NCBI RefSeq assembly: GCF_003130795.1
Contig: NZ_CP029353.1
Coordinates: 124,001 to 188,000, forward strand
Direction of reading: 5' to 3'
Origin: Azospirillum thermophilum
GTDB lineage: Bacteria; Pseudomonadota; Alphaproteobacteria; Azospirillales; Azospirillaceae
Length of the DNA stretch: 64,000 nucleotides
Under the pieces are notes generated by a model. It saw nothing but the letters and a program-made list of their open reading frames with translations, made no database searches and was not told the DNA's origin. Numbering within the stretch: position 1 is the first letter of the stretch; every line of letters starts with the position of its first letter. This document shows positions 8,721 to 18,666 of the stretch, piece by piece. The translations under genes were made by a program, and so were the position numbers.

Positions 8721-10795
8721 TCAGCCATGGACACTACGGGTCCCAAGCTGAACCGACGATGAATGAGGAACGCCATCAAGCGAGGCCGGTTCGTGGCACG
8801 ACGCGGCGGCGTGCTGGCGGTACTGCCGCCCCAGCTGGTCGAGCGCACCGATCACGCGGCGCGAAGACTCTTCGAGCCGGGACATCTTCGATGCGGCGAG
8901 GGCGCCGTCGCCGTTGGCCAACGCGCTCAGAACCTCCCGTCCAACCCTGTGAACCTCGCGGTGTGGCTCGGCCAGGGCCTTGAAGGCGGGCAGCTCCATC
9001 ATGACAAGGTCGCTCACGTTGTCGTACCACGTGCCCAGGCGGCACGTGTGGTGGGTGCTCAGCGTCGCCGGCTCGATCTGAGCACGGCCCGCTGCGGCGG
9101 CGCATATCCTGTCCACGAACACCCTGTGGTCGTTCTTGGTCGCCTCGACGAGGCGGTCGGTGCTCCGCAGGGCGATCCGGTTCACCTCGGCGGTGGACAG
9201 GCCCTCGCCGTCGAAGCGGGCGTGTTGGAAGCCGTCGGAGACGGCGACCACGGTCGCGTCCACCCGCACCCCGTGCTCCGGGATCACGAGCCTGAGATGA
9301 GTCCCGATGCCGCCTACCCCCTCGGCAGCGAGCATGGCGCCCTGTTCCGACAGGTCATAGACCAGGGCAGGCACGGTCCGGCCGGCCATGTGGATCTCCG
9401 CGTCGAGCAGGACGGCGCGCCGGTTCTCGCGCCGCCGGTCGGCGATGGTGGACGAGGTGCGCACCGCCTTGATCAGCATCCCCCGCATGGAGTCCATCAG
9501 CTCGTCGAGGCGCGCGGCGCTGTCGCGCACGGCGCCGGCCGAGCGGTTTGCCTTGGCGACGCTCGCCTTGACCGACGCCATCTGGCGGTCGACGTCCTCC
9601 GCCCGGTTCGCCGTGACGCCGACGTTCCGGGCGATCTCGCTGGTGGCGGCGGTCTGCTCCTCGACCGCCGAGGCGATGGTCGCCGCGATCTCCTCCATGC
9701 TGCCGATGGCCGCCGCGACGTCGTCCATCAAGCCGGCCGTCTGGCGCGCCACCTCCTGAATCGTCGCCACACGTCCGGCAATGTCCTCGGCGGAATGGGC
9801 CGACTGGTTGGCGAGGCTCTTGACCTCCGACGCCACGACGGCGAAGCCCTTGCCGGCCTCGCCGGCCCGCGCCGCCTCGATGGTGGCGTTCAGCGCCAGA
9901 AGGTTGGTCTGCGCGGCGATGGCGCCGATGATCTGCACGACCTGTCCGATCTCCTCGGCGGCCGTCCCCAGCCGCCCGACGACGTCCCGCGCCCCCGCAT
10001 CCGTGCCACCGCCTCCCGGGACGTCGATGCCGCGCCGCCGACCTGCACCGAGATCTCCGCGATGGAGGCGTGCAGCTCCTCGGCCGCCGCGGCGACCGTC
10101 TGGGCGGACGCGAGCACGCTGTTCGCCGCGGCGGCGGCGGCGTCCGTGTCCCGGTCCACGGCCGCCGCCGCGTCGGTCATGCTGCGCGCGCTGTCCGCCA
10201 GCGCCGCGGTGAACGCGGTCACGGTGTCGACGGTATCGGCCACTTGGCGGTCGATGTTCTCCACCATGCGCTCGGCCTCGGCGCGCTGGCCGCGCACCGC
10301 CTCGCCGGTGTGCGCGGCGATGGCGAACGCCATATCGAGCAGCGCGCTGCCGGTCAGGGCCTTCACCAGGCGCGCGCGCTCCGTGCGTCTCGTCTTCGTC
10401 TGAAACACGCGCGCGTCGCCGCGGATCACTCGGTCGAGAAGCTCCCCCAGCACGAAGGCGTGACTGGAAACGTACCATTCGATGGGCAGATCGATGGCCT
10501 GGTGCGCCGTCCCGATCCGCACGACCGATGCCCGGTAGGAACCGTCGAAGGCGCCGTCGAACAGCAGGTCCCAATGACGGATCTGGGCCGCTTTGACGGC
10601 ATCGACCGTCGAGGCCCGGGCGAACAGCGGCGCCAGCTCGGGCCGTTGTGGCGTGCGGCGGTAGAACTCGTCCAGAATGTCGGCCAGCACAGGCATGATG
10701 GCCGCCTTCGATGAACGGACGAGGGCGGCCGTGTCCTCGTCGATCTCCAGGTAATCGAGAATCGCGCCCCAGGGAGCGCTGGTCTGTGTCCACAT
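8721..10795 (-). pseudogene. Globin-coupled chemoreceptor with PilZ and CZB domains, frameshifted
   Basis: Cytoplasmic chemoreceptor read in two frames that join near 10005. The N-terminal frame (ATG 10795) carries a protoglobin sensor ([15 protein letters not shown], then [16 protein letters not shown] with the candidate proximal haem His) and the start of the signalling helices. The second frame continues with [20 protein letters not shown], the methyl-accepting tip, then a PilZ domain ([14 protein letters not shown]) and a C-terminal CZB zinc-binding domain ([11 protein letters not shown] plus downstream His). No membrane helix is present. One extra base near 10005 would fuse the frames into a protein of about 690 residues. 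It could sense O2 or redox, c-di-GMP and zinc or hypochlorite together. Whether the shift is real or an assembly error is open. Confidence 0.8.
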
Positions 10796-10845
10796 CTTCA
10801 AAGCTCAAATCCGGTGGTGGGTATGACTCAACCAATGCGCCGCGT

Positions 10846-11106
10846 TCACGGGGTGGAAGGCGCACGCTCCGTCGGTTCGGCGATCGTCAGCCGCGCCGGA
10901 ATGACGGCGGCGAAGGTGGACATGAAGTGGTCGTAGCCCACCTGCTCCGGACGGTGGCCCTGCCTCAGCGTGTCCGCGAGGGTGTCGCCAAGGCGCCGAA
11001 GGTCTTGGCAGAGCTGATGGACGTAAGCGGCGCGGTTCAAGGCAATGACTTTGATTCTCTCGGTGTCGTCGTCCAATCGCTCGCCGTTCAATTCGAAAAC
11101 CGGCAT
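10846..11106 (-). CDS. Hypothetical small protein
   Basis: 86 residues beginning [19 protein letters not shown]. It is helical and charged, without signal peptide or membrane segment. The ATG at 11106 is preferred over the one at 11112 because AGGGAG sits 6 bases before 11106 and would abut 11112. It lies just upstream of the globin-coupled chemoreceptor in the same orientation with about a 50-base gap, so the two may be cotranscribed. I do not recognise a family. Confidence 0.6.
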   Translation of the reverse strand: MPVFELNGERLDDDTERIKVIALNRAAYVHQLCQDLRRLGDTLADTLRQGHRPEQVGYDHFMSTFAAVIPARLTIAEPTERAPSTP

Positions 11107-12439
11107 CGCCATCTCCCTGGACCCCGTTCACATGAATGATGCACGACCCGATTGCGCCGCAACGCAATGCATGGCGAGCTGGCGCAGATGTATGTCGAAA
11201 GAAACACAAATCAATTACTAATAAAAGAGTCTAAAAAGCTTGTTTCATTTATGGTTTATAATGGTGAACCAGCTTGCCTCCCCATCCGCAACCCCGGAGG
11301 CAATGCCGGGCAGACCGTGGCCCGAACGCCCTCATGGCCGAGCGCCCGCTCGCGTGCCGTCCTCCGGCGCTTCGGGACCGTGGACGCACAAAGCGTGAGC
11401 CAATCCTCCACGAGCCGGGTGCCGGGCACGCGCCGTGGGTGTAGGGAGGGGCACCGGGTGCAGCATGCCCTTTCGTTCCCAAGCCGCCGCGCCGGGAAAA
11501 CGCGCCGGCGCTTGGACGACGGGGAGCGAGGCGCGCTGCTCGTGGTGTGGGGCACGGCCCTCCGCGCCTCCGAGTGATCGGGGAAGCAGGATCATGCCGG
11601 AGGAGATCTGGTGCCAGTGTGAGAACCGCTCCCCTTTTCCCCATGTGAGATCCGGAAGACCCGGCATGCCGCCGGGCGAAGCGTCCGGGCGCACCGTCGC
11701 CCTGCCCTTGGTGCGACAAAATGCTCCCACTCTTTCAAGTTGCGCTTAAATGGTCATTAACCGTCCCAGCGGTTTCATGGACGAAGACGCCGTCGCCAAC
11801 GCCGAGGGCAACCAAAAGACCTCGTTCCGGGAGAGCCAGCCGGTCTTGCAGGAGCGTTTCCTTAAAGCAATTCCCGTTCGTGATGGTGCGAAAGCGGCCC
11901 TTCGTTGTCGCGTGGCGCGTTCCGCGTCGAAAATGCTTGGTTGGTTTCCTCTTGGCGCAGCGGGAAAGTCATGAGTACGCCGATGACCCGACCGGTCCGA
12001 GCCGAGGACGGCACGCGCAGCGGCGCCGGCGTCTTCGTGCCGGCACGATTGGTCGGGCCTTTCTGACGGCACCATGGACACGCGGCCACCTCGGGCACCG
12101 CTTCCCTGCCAGGAAGCAGGGGCACGGGATGCCGTTGTTCTGGTCGGGCGCCTGGAGCGGGGCCCCGGCGAGGGATGATGACCAAGTGCCCACCACCACA
12201 CTCGATCAGGCGCCGGCCGACCGGAATCAGGCGCGCGCTCGGGCGGTAGAGGAGGTCGCCCTTGGGATGTGCAATCTTCTCCGATGCGGGCGGGCGTGGC
12301 TCGGCCCCGGCGCGCGGCGCCCCAAGGTGAGGCTGGGCCACGGTTCCCCGCGGGCGCCGGCCCCCGGCGTCCGTGCACAAGCTGTCCACCCCAACGGCAT
12401 CCGCCCCCGACCGGCAAAGCCCAGAAGAAAAGGACACTC
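11107..12439. other. 1.3-kb region without a supported gene; contains an AT-rich patch
   Basis: No frame here has family features or plausible codon use. Bases about 11190-11275 are strikingly AT-rich compared with the flanks, which suggests a promoter region or a scrap of foreign DNA. A CCCTGC / GCAGGG inverted repeat lies near 12107-12124 without a T-tract. A 74-codon ORF at 11750-11974 starts plausibly but is unsupported. Confidence 0.4.
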
Positions 12440-13532
12440 ATGCGGACGCGACGTCATTGTGACGCGATATCGCCGATCCTGGAGCAGATTTTATACGGCG
12501 GATCCAGCGTATCGATGAACCTGCTGTCCATCACCCGGACCCTGCCGGACACGGCCCATCTGTTTCGGACCCGGGGCTTGAACCGGGCCATCCTGTTCAA
12601 ATTTCCGAATTTCGACGAAAGCCAAGGCGACGGCCAGGACTTCCTGAACGGCGATGCCGGGAGCGCGCCGGGCAAGCGCCCGGTGGAAACCGGCATCTAC
12701 ATTCCCTACGACGAACACCAATGGGAAGCTGGCGGCTTTGCCATTTATCTGCGTTCCCGCAACAGCACCGTCCTTCTGGAAGAGCACTTCGGATCCGAAG
12801 CGGTCGAGCGGACAATCGTTCACAACGACCTGAGTCTCCTCTCCCTGATCGACGACATCCCCTCGTTGGACGCCTTTTTGCTGAAGACCTGTTTCGAAGC
12901 CAGAAAGATCCGGGTCGACGGGCGCTACTGGCAGATTGCCGCGGAAGAAGAGGCCCAATTGCGCCGGCTGATCAGCCGGCGGGTGGAACCGATCGTGCGC
13001 AAGGCCCTCTGCGGCGGCCATGACGCCACCATCGACCGATTCCTGAACGCGATCTGGGCGCCGGACCTGGAGGAGGCCGGGCAGTTCGTGGCGGCCTTCG
13101 GCATCGATCATTCCGAAGCCGACGCCATCTTCAGTGCCTGGAAAGGAATCACCTTCTACGAATACCAGCTTCGCCGCATCGCGCCACGGGTGCGCACGAT
13201 CATCGCATGGCTGAAATCCCGGGATTGCCTGCCGGCCGACCTGAAGACGCACCGCCCTTACGATGAACAGCTGCTGATGCACATCGAACGCTGCGGGGCC
13301 ATGCTGAATACAACGCTGCTGGACATCCGCCAGATCCTGGGCGAGTACGAACGGAGCTTCAACGCGCTGCTGCATGGACACCCGGCCCCTTTCCGCGAAT
13401 TCCTGCGCGCGATCCGTTCACGCTATTGGCTGCTGGGCTACTGCGTGTCGGCGCTGACCAGCGTCGTGCATCTGGACAACCGCTGCATGAAGAACACGCC
13501 ATCCGGCTGCGTCCCGCGAGGTGGTGTACGAG

Positions 13533-13596
13533 CTGTGGGTAAGCGGCCCGCCGAAGCGCCCCCAAAAGCTGGCGTAGGCGGGCCGCTTATCCACAG
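13533..13596. terminator. Long stem-loop inside the left end of the IS
   Basis: CTGTGGGTAAGCGGCCCGCC at 13533-13552 pairs with GGCGGGCCGCTTATCCACAG at 13577-13596 (19 of 20 positions plus one G-T). It lies between the terminal repeat and the transposase start and could block read-through into the transposase. There is no T-tract. The right arm includes a DnaA-box-like TTATCCACA, probably coincidental. Confidence 0.55.
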
Positions 13597-13666
13597 CGGG
13601 GCGGTCATCGAAGATCTCCGGTAGGTTCGGGTTGCAACACCTTGAACGCTGCTGGAGAGAACCTCG

Positions 13667-14863
13667 ATGACCATGGACAGAATGGCGCTTCACGAGCTTC
13701 TGGAGAAGGGCTCGGATACGGATCTTCTGCGCGAAATGATCGGCTACGTCGCGCAGAGCTTGATGAACCTGGAGGTGGACAGCCTGTGCGGCGCCGAGCA
13801 TGGCGAACGCACAGCCGAGCGCGTCAACCAGCGCAACGGCTACCGGGAGCGGGCCTGGGATACCCGGGCCGGAACCATCCCCTTGCAGATCCCCAAGCTG
13901 CGCAAGGGCTCCTATTTCCCTGGCTTTCTCGAGCCGCGCCGGACAGCGGAGAAGGCGCTCACGGCGGTCATTCAGGAAGCCTACATCCAGGGCGTCTCGA
14001 CGCGCAGTGTCGATGAGCTGGTCAAGGCCATGGGGATGACCGGCATCTCCAAGAGCCAGGTCAGCCGCTTGTGCGCTGACATCGACGAGCGGGTGCAGTC
14101 CTTCCTGAACCGACCACTGGAGGGTGACTGGCCCTACCTGTGGATCGACGCCACCTACGTGAAGGTGCGCGAAGCCGGGCGCATCGTCTCGGTGGCGGTG
14201 ATAATCGCGGTGGCCGTGAACACCGATGGGCGGCGCGAGGTGCTGGGCATGGACATCGGGCCTTCCGAGGCTGAGGTGTTCTGGACCAAGTTCCTGCGCG
14301 CGCTGATGCGGCGCGGCCTGCGCGGCGTGAAGCTGGTCATCTCGGACGCGCATGAGGGCCTCAAGGCGGCCGCCGCGAAGGTGTTCGGGGCGGCGTGGCA
14401 GAGGTGCCGGATCCATTTTTATCGCAATGCGATGGCACACGTGGCTGCACCGCAACGCGCGATGGTGGCAGCGGCGATCCGCACGGCTTTCGCCCAGGAG
14501 ACCGCCAAGGCCGCCCACCGGCAATGGCGCCAAGTCGCCGATAGCCTGCGCGAGCGCTTCCCCAAGCTTGCCACGCTGATGGACGAGGCCGAACACGACG
14601 TCCTCGCCTACATGGACTTCCATCCCGACCATTGGACCAAGATCAGCTCGACCAATCCCCTCGAGCGCGTCAACGGCGAGGTCAAGCGGCGCACCGACGT
14701 CGTCGTCATATTCCCCAATGAAGCGGCGATCTTCCGACTGGGAGGGGCCATCCTGCTGGAGCAAAATGATGAGTGGGCGGCCAGCCGCCGCTACATGAGC
14801 TTGGAGACCATGACGCCGTTGGGGCATACTGACGTCTCCAGGTTGTCCGCTGTGGCAACCTGA
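13667..14863 (+). CDS. IS256-family transposase (Transposase_mut)
   Basis: 398-residue DDE transposase, full length for the family. Catalytic residues are visible in order: Asp in [12 protein letters not shown], Asp in [12 protein letters not shown] and Glu in [15 protein letters not shown]. The N-terminal part ([23 protein letters not shown]) is also typical. The ATG at 13667 follows GGAGAG with good spacing; a second ATG lies two codons later. No frameshift or stop is seen, so the element may be active. Confidence 0.93.
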   Translation: MTMDRMALHELLEKGSDTDLLREMIGYVAQSLMNLEVDSLCGAEHGERTAERVNQRNGYRERAWDTRAGTIPLQIPKLRKGSYFPGFLEPRRTAEKALTAVIQEAYIQGVSTRSVDELVKAMGMTGISKSQVSRLCADIDERVQSFLNRPLEGDWPYLWIDATYVKVREAGRIVSVAVIIAVAVNTDGRREVLGMDIGPSEAEVFWTKFLRALMRRGLRGVKLVISDAHEGLKAAAAKVFGAAWQRCRIHFYRNAMAHVAAPQRAMVAAAIRTAFAQETAKAAHRQWRQVADSLRERFPKLATLMDEAEHDVLAYMDFHPDHWTKISSTNPLERVNGEVKRRTDVVVIFPNEAAIFRLGGAILLEQNDEWAASRRYMSLETMTPLGHTDVSRLSAVAT

Positions 14864-15029
14864 TCCGGCCCAACCTGCCGGAGAGCGATGACAAACCACT
14901 TCGCTCGTACACCACGTGCCGGGGCACGATCCGCCATCCCGTCATGTCGATTTTGAAACCCTGAATCGCCTGCTGCACCAATTCGACGTGGCTTTGGATC
15001 GGCGCCGGGAGCAGACATCGATTTTTTAG

Positions 15030-15811
15030 GTGGTAGGGAGCGGGGCGGCGCCGAGGCTGGGCGGACGCCGCCCCAAGGCTCAAGGACCGTTCAACCGCGG
15101 TGCGCGCTTCGTCCCCGCTTGACGGACACAGCCCTGCCGGGCACTGCCGCGGCGTGCAGCGGCCCTTCCACGCTCCGGCCTCCGCACGCCCAGAACCGAT
15201 CCCACGCCCGGCTCGCCGATGCCGCCACCTCCGACGGGCTTTGGGACGTGCGTCGGTCGGGCTGATCCGGGACACCGGCGTGGCGAGCGCCACAACCTAA
15301 GGCTGCACCGTGCAAGGCTTGTTCGGCCACTCGTCGCGAGCCGACCGGCCAATGGCGGCCCGACGGTGCGAGGCGAGCGGGACCGCGCCGGCGGGCTGGG
15401 CGCTTTCCGGCCAGTCCTGCGACTCCTTCGCGATGACGGGGGTTCCGCCGTGGGCCGGTCGGGCGCCTCCGCCGCTGCGCGTCGGACCGGGCTCTAGGGG
15501 CTGGCGCCCCCCGAGCCGCGGCGGAGCCGCGTCTCGGCGCCGGCGCGTGACGATCCCTGGCGCAGGTCCCAAGGATCGGCGCCTCCGGTGCCGCCGAAGC
15601 GGGGAGCCGAGGGGCGCCGCCCCTACGCCCCGCCGGCCCCGCCGCCTACGGCGGAGCAGGGCTGCCCGGCCCTGCCGGGGCTGGAAGCCCGTCCGTGCCG
15701 CGCGGCCCGGCCCCGCCCGCCGGCAGGGCCTCCCCCGTACCCCGGTCTCGCCGACGGGCAACCGTGCAGCAGCCAGCGCGCTGCACGGCAGCCCAACGAG
15801 GGGAGACCGAC
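15030..15811. other. GC-extreme leader upstream of the ArdC gene
   Basis: About 780 bases with no credible gene; the long frames on both strands are arginine/proline-rich shadows. From about 15470 to 15780 the DNA is exceptionally GC-rich, with many short inverted repeats (for example CCGCC-TAC-GGCGG and TGCAGC...GCTGCA). It could fold strongly as single-stranded DNA, which would be relevant for an early-expressed gene on a conjugatively entering strand. That role is speculative. Confidence 0.35.
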
Positions 15812-16720
15812 ATGACCGCTTCCGCACACGACCGCACCGACGTTTACACCCGCGTCACCAACCGCATCCGCGCCGACCTGGAGAAAGGCGTGCGCCCTTG
15901 GATAAAGCCGTGGGACGCCGGCCACGCCGCCGGCCGCATCACCCGGCCGCTGCGCGCCACCGGCCAGCCCTACCGGGGCATCAACACCGTCATGCTGTGG
16001 ATGACCGCCATGGAGCGCGGCTATGCCTCGCCGTTCTGGCTGAGCTACCGGCAGGCGCAGGGGCTTGGCGGACAGGTGCGCCGGGGCGAGCGCGGCACGC
16101 TGGTCGTCTACGCCGGCACCGTCTCCCGGCCCGAGCCGAACGAGGAGGGAGAGGACAGCGAACACGAAATCCATTTCCTCAAGGGTTACACCGTGTTCAA
16201 CGCCGAGCAGGTGGACGGCCTGCCCGAACACTTCCGGGCGCACGTGCCGGAGCCGAAGGAGCCCATGCTGCGCCTGGAGGCGGCGGAGCGCTTCTTCGCC
16301 GCCACCGGTGCCGACATCCGCACCGGCGGGACGCGGGCCTACTACGCCATCGGCTCGGACCACATCCAGATGCCGCCTTACGAAACCTTCCGTGACGCCG
16401 AGAGCTTCGCCGCCACGCTCGGCCACGAGACGGTGCACTGGACCCGGCACCCGTCGCGCCTCGACCGCGACCTCGGGCGCAAGCGCTGGGGCGACGAAGG
16501 CCACGCCGCCGAGGAGCTGGTGGCGGAGATCGGGAGTGCCTTCCTGTGCGCCGACCTCGGCATCACCCCGGAGGTGCGCGAGGACCACGCCGCCTACATC
16601 GCCTCCTGGCTGGAGGTGCTGCGCAACGACACCCGCGTCATCGTCAGCGCCGCGGCGCACGCCCAGCGCGCCGTCGATTATCTGCACGCCCTCCAGCCGC
16701 CGGTGCGGCCGGCGGCGTGA
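15812..16720 (+). CDS. ardC: ArdC-family antirestriction protein
   Basis: 302 residues. The N-terminal part is the ArdC single-stranded-DNA-binding domain (YTRVTNRIRADLEKGVRPW, YRGINTVMLWMTA, FWLSYRQAQGLGG). The C-terminal part is a zinc metallopeptidase domain with HETVH at about residues 205-209 and a distal Glu in EELVAEIGSAFLC. ArdC proteins are carried in the leading regions of plasmids and ICEs, where they protect incoming single-stranded DNA from host restriction. The ATG at 15812 is preceded by GAGGGGAG. It stands at the left of the ICE maintenance block and is probably among the first genes expressed after transfer (inference from family knowledge). Confidence 0.9.
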   Translation: MTASAHDRTDVYTRVTNRIRADLEKGVRPWIKPWDAGHAAGRITRPLRATGQPYRGINTVMLWMTAMERGYASPFWLSYRQAQGLGGQVRRGERGTLVVYAGTVSRPEPNEEGEDSEHEIHFLKGYTVFNAEQVDGLPEHFRAHVPEPKEPMLRLEAAERFFAATGADIRTGGTRAYYAIGSDHIQMPPYETFRDAESFAATLGHETVHWTRHPSRLDRDLGRKRWGDEGHAAEELVAEIGSAFLCADLGITPEVREDHAAYIASWLEVLRNDTRVIVSAAAHAQRAVDYLHALQPPVRPAA

Positions 16721-17288
16721 CCGCCGGCCCGGGAGTCGGCGTGATCGGCACGCCGGTTCCCGGCACCGGGCCGGTGTCCGTTCATCACGTGATGCTGAAG
16801 AATACCCAGAAAGTTAAGCTAAACCCTGCCGAATGCGCCGTTGGCGGCGGACCGCCGGACAACATTTATGGAGACGGCGCAACGCCGCCGTTTCGGATTC
16901 AGGGGCTTCTGAACGCGGGGAATGGTTGAGGTGGTTGGAGGGCAAGTCCACGAGATCGCGCCGACGCACCGTGCGCGCCACCGCCAGACGGCCGACCATC
17001 ACAACCGGAGCCTTGCGCTGGCCCCGTTCCTCCTGCGGGATGCCCTTGGCTCGGCGCCGCCGGCGGGTGTCCCTGGCCAGGCCGCCGGGCATCTGTCCAT
17101 CCGCGGGAGGGAGCCGGATTGCGGGGCACGTCTCCACGGTCTACATCTCCCACGCGGAGCGAGCCAAGCCGGCAAACGGTGGCGGGCTGCCAAGCCGCGG
17201 CCCCGGTTCGGGGCGTGCCCACATGCACAAGCATGACAACCACCCTCACTCCGGTGCAGAACCACACGCAAAGGGGAAAGACCAGCCG
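16721..17288. other. 568-bp intergenic region in the ICE leading end
   Basis: No supported gene. A minus-strand frame over 16814-17137 reads moderately well in its middle but matches no family I know and begins in arginine-rich sequence. The region may contain a decayed gene or regulatory DNA for the gene at 17289. Confidence 0.3.
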
Positions 17289-17564
17289 ATGACGACGCCG
17301 CAGCTCGAACCGCCGGTCACCGACACGCCGCCCCCTTCGGACACCCTGACCGACTACGACCGCCTGCATCTGGTCACCTATCTGCGCCTGCTCGACGCCG
17401 AGGCGGACGGCGCCGACCCCGACGAGGTCGCCCGCATCGTGCTGCGCATCGACCCTGCCCGTGAGCCGGAACGCGCCCGGCACGCCCACGCCACGCATCT
17501 GGCGCGCGCGCAATGGATGTCCCGGGTCGGCTACCGGCACCTTCTCCAGCAAGGCATGCACTGA
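17289..17564 (+). CDS. Small conserved-type ICE protein of unknown function
   Basis: 91 residues: a proline-rich acidic start (MTTPQLEPPVTDTPPPSDT) followed by a helical body (DYDRLHLVTYLRLLDAEADG, DEVARIVLRIDPAREPERA) ending RVGYRHLLQQGMH. It has no signal peptide or membrane helix. Its place between ardC and the DUF6499/DUF2285 genes suggests an accessory regulator of the ICE. The start at 17289 avoids the arginine-rich upstream frame. The family is not recognised. Confidence 0.6.
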   Translation: MTTPQLEPPVTDTPPPSDTLTDYDRLHLVTYLRLLDAEADGADPDEVARIVLRIDPAREPERARHAHATHLARAQWMSRVGYRHLLQQGMH

Positions 17565-17740
17565 TCCGCATCGCCGCTTTTTTGCGGAAAGCCGGCGTTC
17601 CGGACCGCCGGATCGGCCGCTCCCGTCGAAGTACGCCGTTCCCGCCGCCGCGCTACGCCATCGTCGCCATCGCAATTTGATGGTAGGTGCTCACCTTTCG
17701 AGTCGAGCGCAACCAGACGCTGCGCGCGAGCGACGACATC

Positions 17741-17953
17741 ATGACGGCAAAGAACGACTGGCGCACATCGGCCGCTTACCAGTATGCCCTGCTGATGCCT
17801 GTTTCCTGCTGGGCGTGGGAGTTCCTGCGCCGCAACCGGAAGTATCAGGCGGACGCGGCCGCCGGCCGCCGGCGCGGCCCGGCCGGCGAACCGGACCGGG
17901 CGTGCGACTGGGGGTTGCACTGTCCTGGAAGACCCGGACAAGAGCGGCGCTGA
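17741..17953 (+). CDS. DUF6499-type N-terminal half of a split FseA-like activator
   Basis: 70 codons from ATG 17741 (MTAKNDWRTSAAYQY, then CWAWEFLRRNRKYQADA), matching the short DUF6499-type domain that precedes DUF2285 in rhizobial ICE regulators. After WGLHCP the zero frame runs into a stop at 17953, whereas the +1 frame continues EDPDKSGADTLVFWRPEM into the next ORF. In ICEMlSymR7A of Mesorhizobium, genes with this layout (msi172-msi171) are fused by programmed +1 ribosomal frameshifting into FseA, which activates the excisionase gene rdfS. The UUU-C slip site described there is not present here, so an ordinary one-base insertion is an alternative. Confidence 0.65.
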   Translation: MTAKNDWRTSAAYQYALLMPVSCWAWEFLRRNRKYQADAAAGRRRGPAGEPDRACDWGLHCPGRPGQERR

Positions 17954-17960
17954 CACGCTG

Positions 17961-18506
17961 GTGTTCTGGCGGCCCGAGATGATGCCGGCCCTGGTCCGGC
18001 TGTCCCCGGAGCCCGGCCCCTACGCCGGGCCGCTTCCCGGCTTCGATCCCTGGTGGGGAGCGTCGCGCCAGGCCATCCTCGACACGGGCAACGGCTTCCA
18101 CGTCGCGCTGGCCGACGGGCCGCGCGAGCGGCGCTTCTGGATCGAGGGCAAGCGGCTTCCCAAACGCGGCACGCCGCTGCGGGCTCTGATCGCACTGGAT
18201 CGCGACCTGGACGCCCAGGTGGCCGCGCTCCGCCGGTTCCGGGACGCGGTGGCGGATCCCGCCGCGGCGCCCGACCTGACGCCGTACCAGACCCGCATGC
18301 TGATGCGCATCCTCCAGGCGCTCGACGCCCACCTCGACGGCGCCAGCGTGCGGCAGACGGCGGAGGCGCTGTTCGGTGCCGCGCGCGTCAAGGACGACTG
18401 GTACCGAAACGCCCCCTTGCGCGACCAGGTGCGCTACCTGATCCGGCGCGGGCATCACCTGATGGACGGCGGGTATCGCGATCTGCTGCGGCGGATGTTG
18501 CTGTAG
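17961..18506 (+). CDS. DUF2285-domain C-terminal half of a split FseA-like activator
   Basis: 181 codons from a GTG at 17961, but the frame is open from about 17920 and probably is entered by +1 shift from the preceding ORF rather than by separate initiation; no Shine-Dalgarno sequence is evident. FWRPEMMPALVRL and FHVALADGPRERRFWIEG form the beta part. The C-terminal DUF2285 region follows (LTPYQTRMLMRILQALDAHLDG, VRQTAEALFGAARV, LRDQVRYLIRRGHHLMDGGY), an HTH-like helical repeat ending at RDLLRRMLL. Together with the AlpA-like gene at 22741 it mirrors the FseA-RdfS excision switch of rhizobial ICEs. Confidence 0.75.
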   Translation: MFWRPEMMPALVRLSPEPGPYAGPLPGFDPWWGASRQAILDTGNGFHVALADGPRERRFWIEGKRLPKRGTPLRALIALDRDLDAQVAALRRFRDAVADPAAAPDLTPYQTRMLMRILQALDAHLDGASVRQTAEALFGAARVKDDWYRNAPLRDQVRYLIRRGHHLMDGGYRDLLRRMLL

Positions 18507-18666
18507 AAGAGCGTCCTCGTCTGGACCGGCAGCCTGCCTCCGCAGGCCGTCCCCGTGCCGCGTCCTTCACGGTCGACGTCCCTCAGCCGCGCAACCGGCC
18601 ATGCCCAAAGTCCAAGACGCGGCACGGGCCGCGCCTCCAGCAGCCCCCACCAAAGCCGATCAGGGC

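Larger units (their letters stand above)
13505..14931 (+). mobile_element. IS256-family insertion sequence, complete, 1427 bp
   Basis: Imperfect 29-bp terminal inverted repeats lie at 13505-13533 and 14903-14931, matching at 21 of 29 positions with the inner 13 bases (GTGGTGTACGAGC) identical. An 8-bp direct repeat, CGCCATCC, flanks it at 13497-13504 and 14932-14939, the target-duplication length expected for this family. One full-length transposase gene is inside. The boundaries are confirmed because excision restores the host reading frame. Confidence 0.88.
12440..15029 (+). pseudogene. Unknown gene interrupted by an IS256-family element
   Basis: The 5' part runs 12440-13504 (355 codons) and the 3' part 14940-15029 (29 codons plus stop TAG). 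If the element at 13505-14931 and one copy of its 8-bp duplication are removed, the frame joins exactly, reading ...MKNTPS / RHVDFETLNRLLHQFD..., giving 384 residues. The ATG at 12440 follows an AAAAGGA element; ATG 12515 (MNLLSITRTLPD) is an alternative. The protein is mainly helical, without signal peptide or membrane helices, and has several conserved-looking aromatic patches (IYIPYDEHQWEAGGF, KGITFYEYQLRRIAPR). I do not recognise the family. As it stands the protein would end in IS-encoded sequence. Confidence 0.75.

Noticed and set aside
13589..13597. DnaA box TTATCCACA in the IS left end
   Set aside because: It is part of the long stem-loop of the insertion sequence, with no iterons or initiator nearby.
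13521..14915. Shorter IS boundaries at the 13-bp perfect repeat
   Set aside because: No target duplication flanks those ends; extending to 29-bp imperfect ends gives the CGCCATCC duplication and restores the host gene.
16814..17137. 107-codon minus-strand ORF between ardC and 17289
   Set aside because: Part of it reads reasonably but there is no ribosome site, family match or operon context; kept only as a note.
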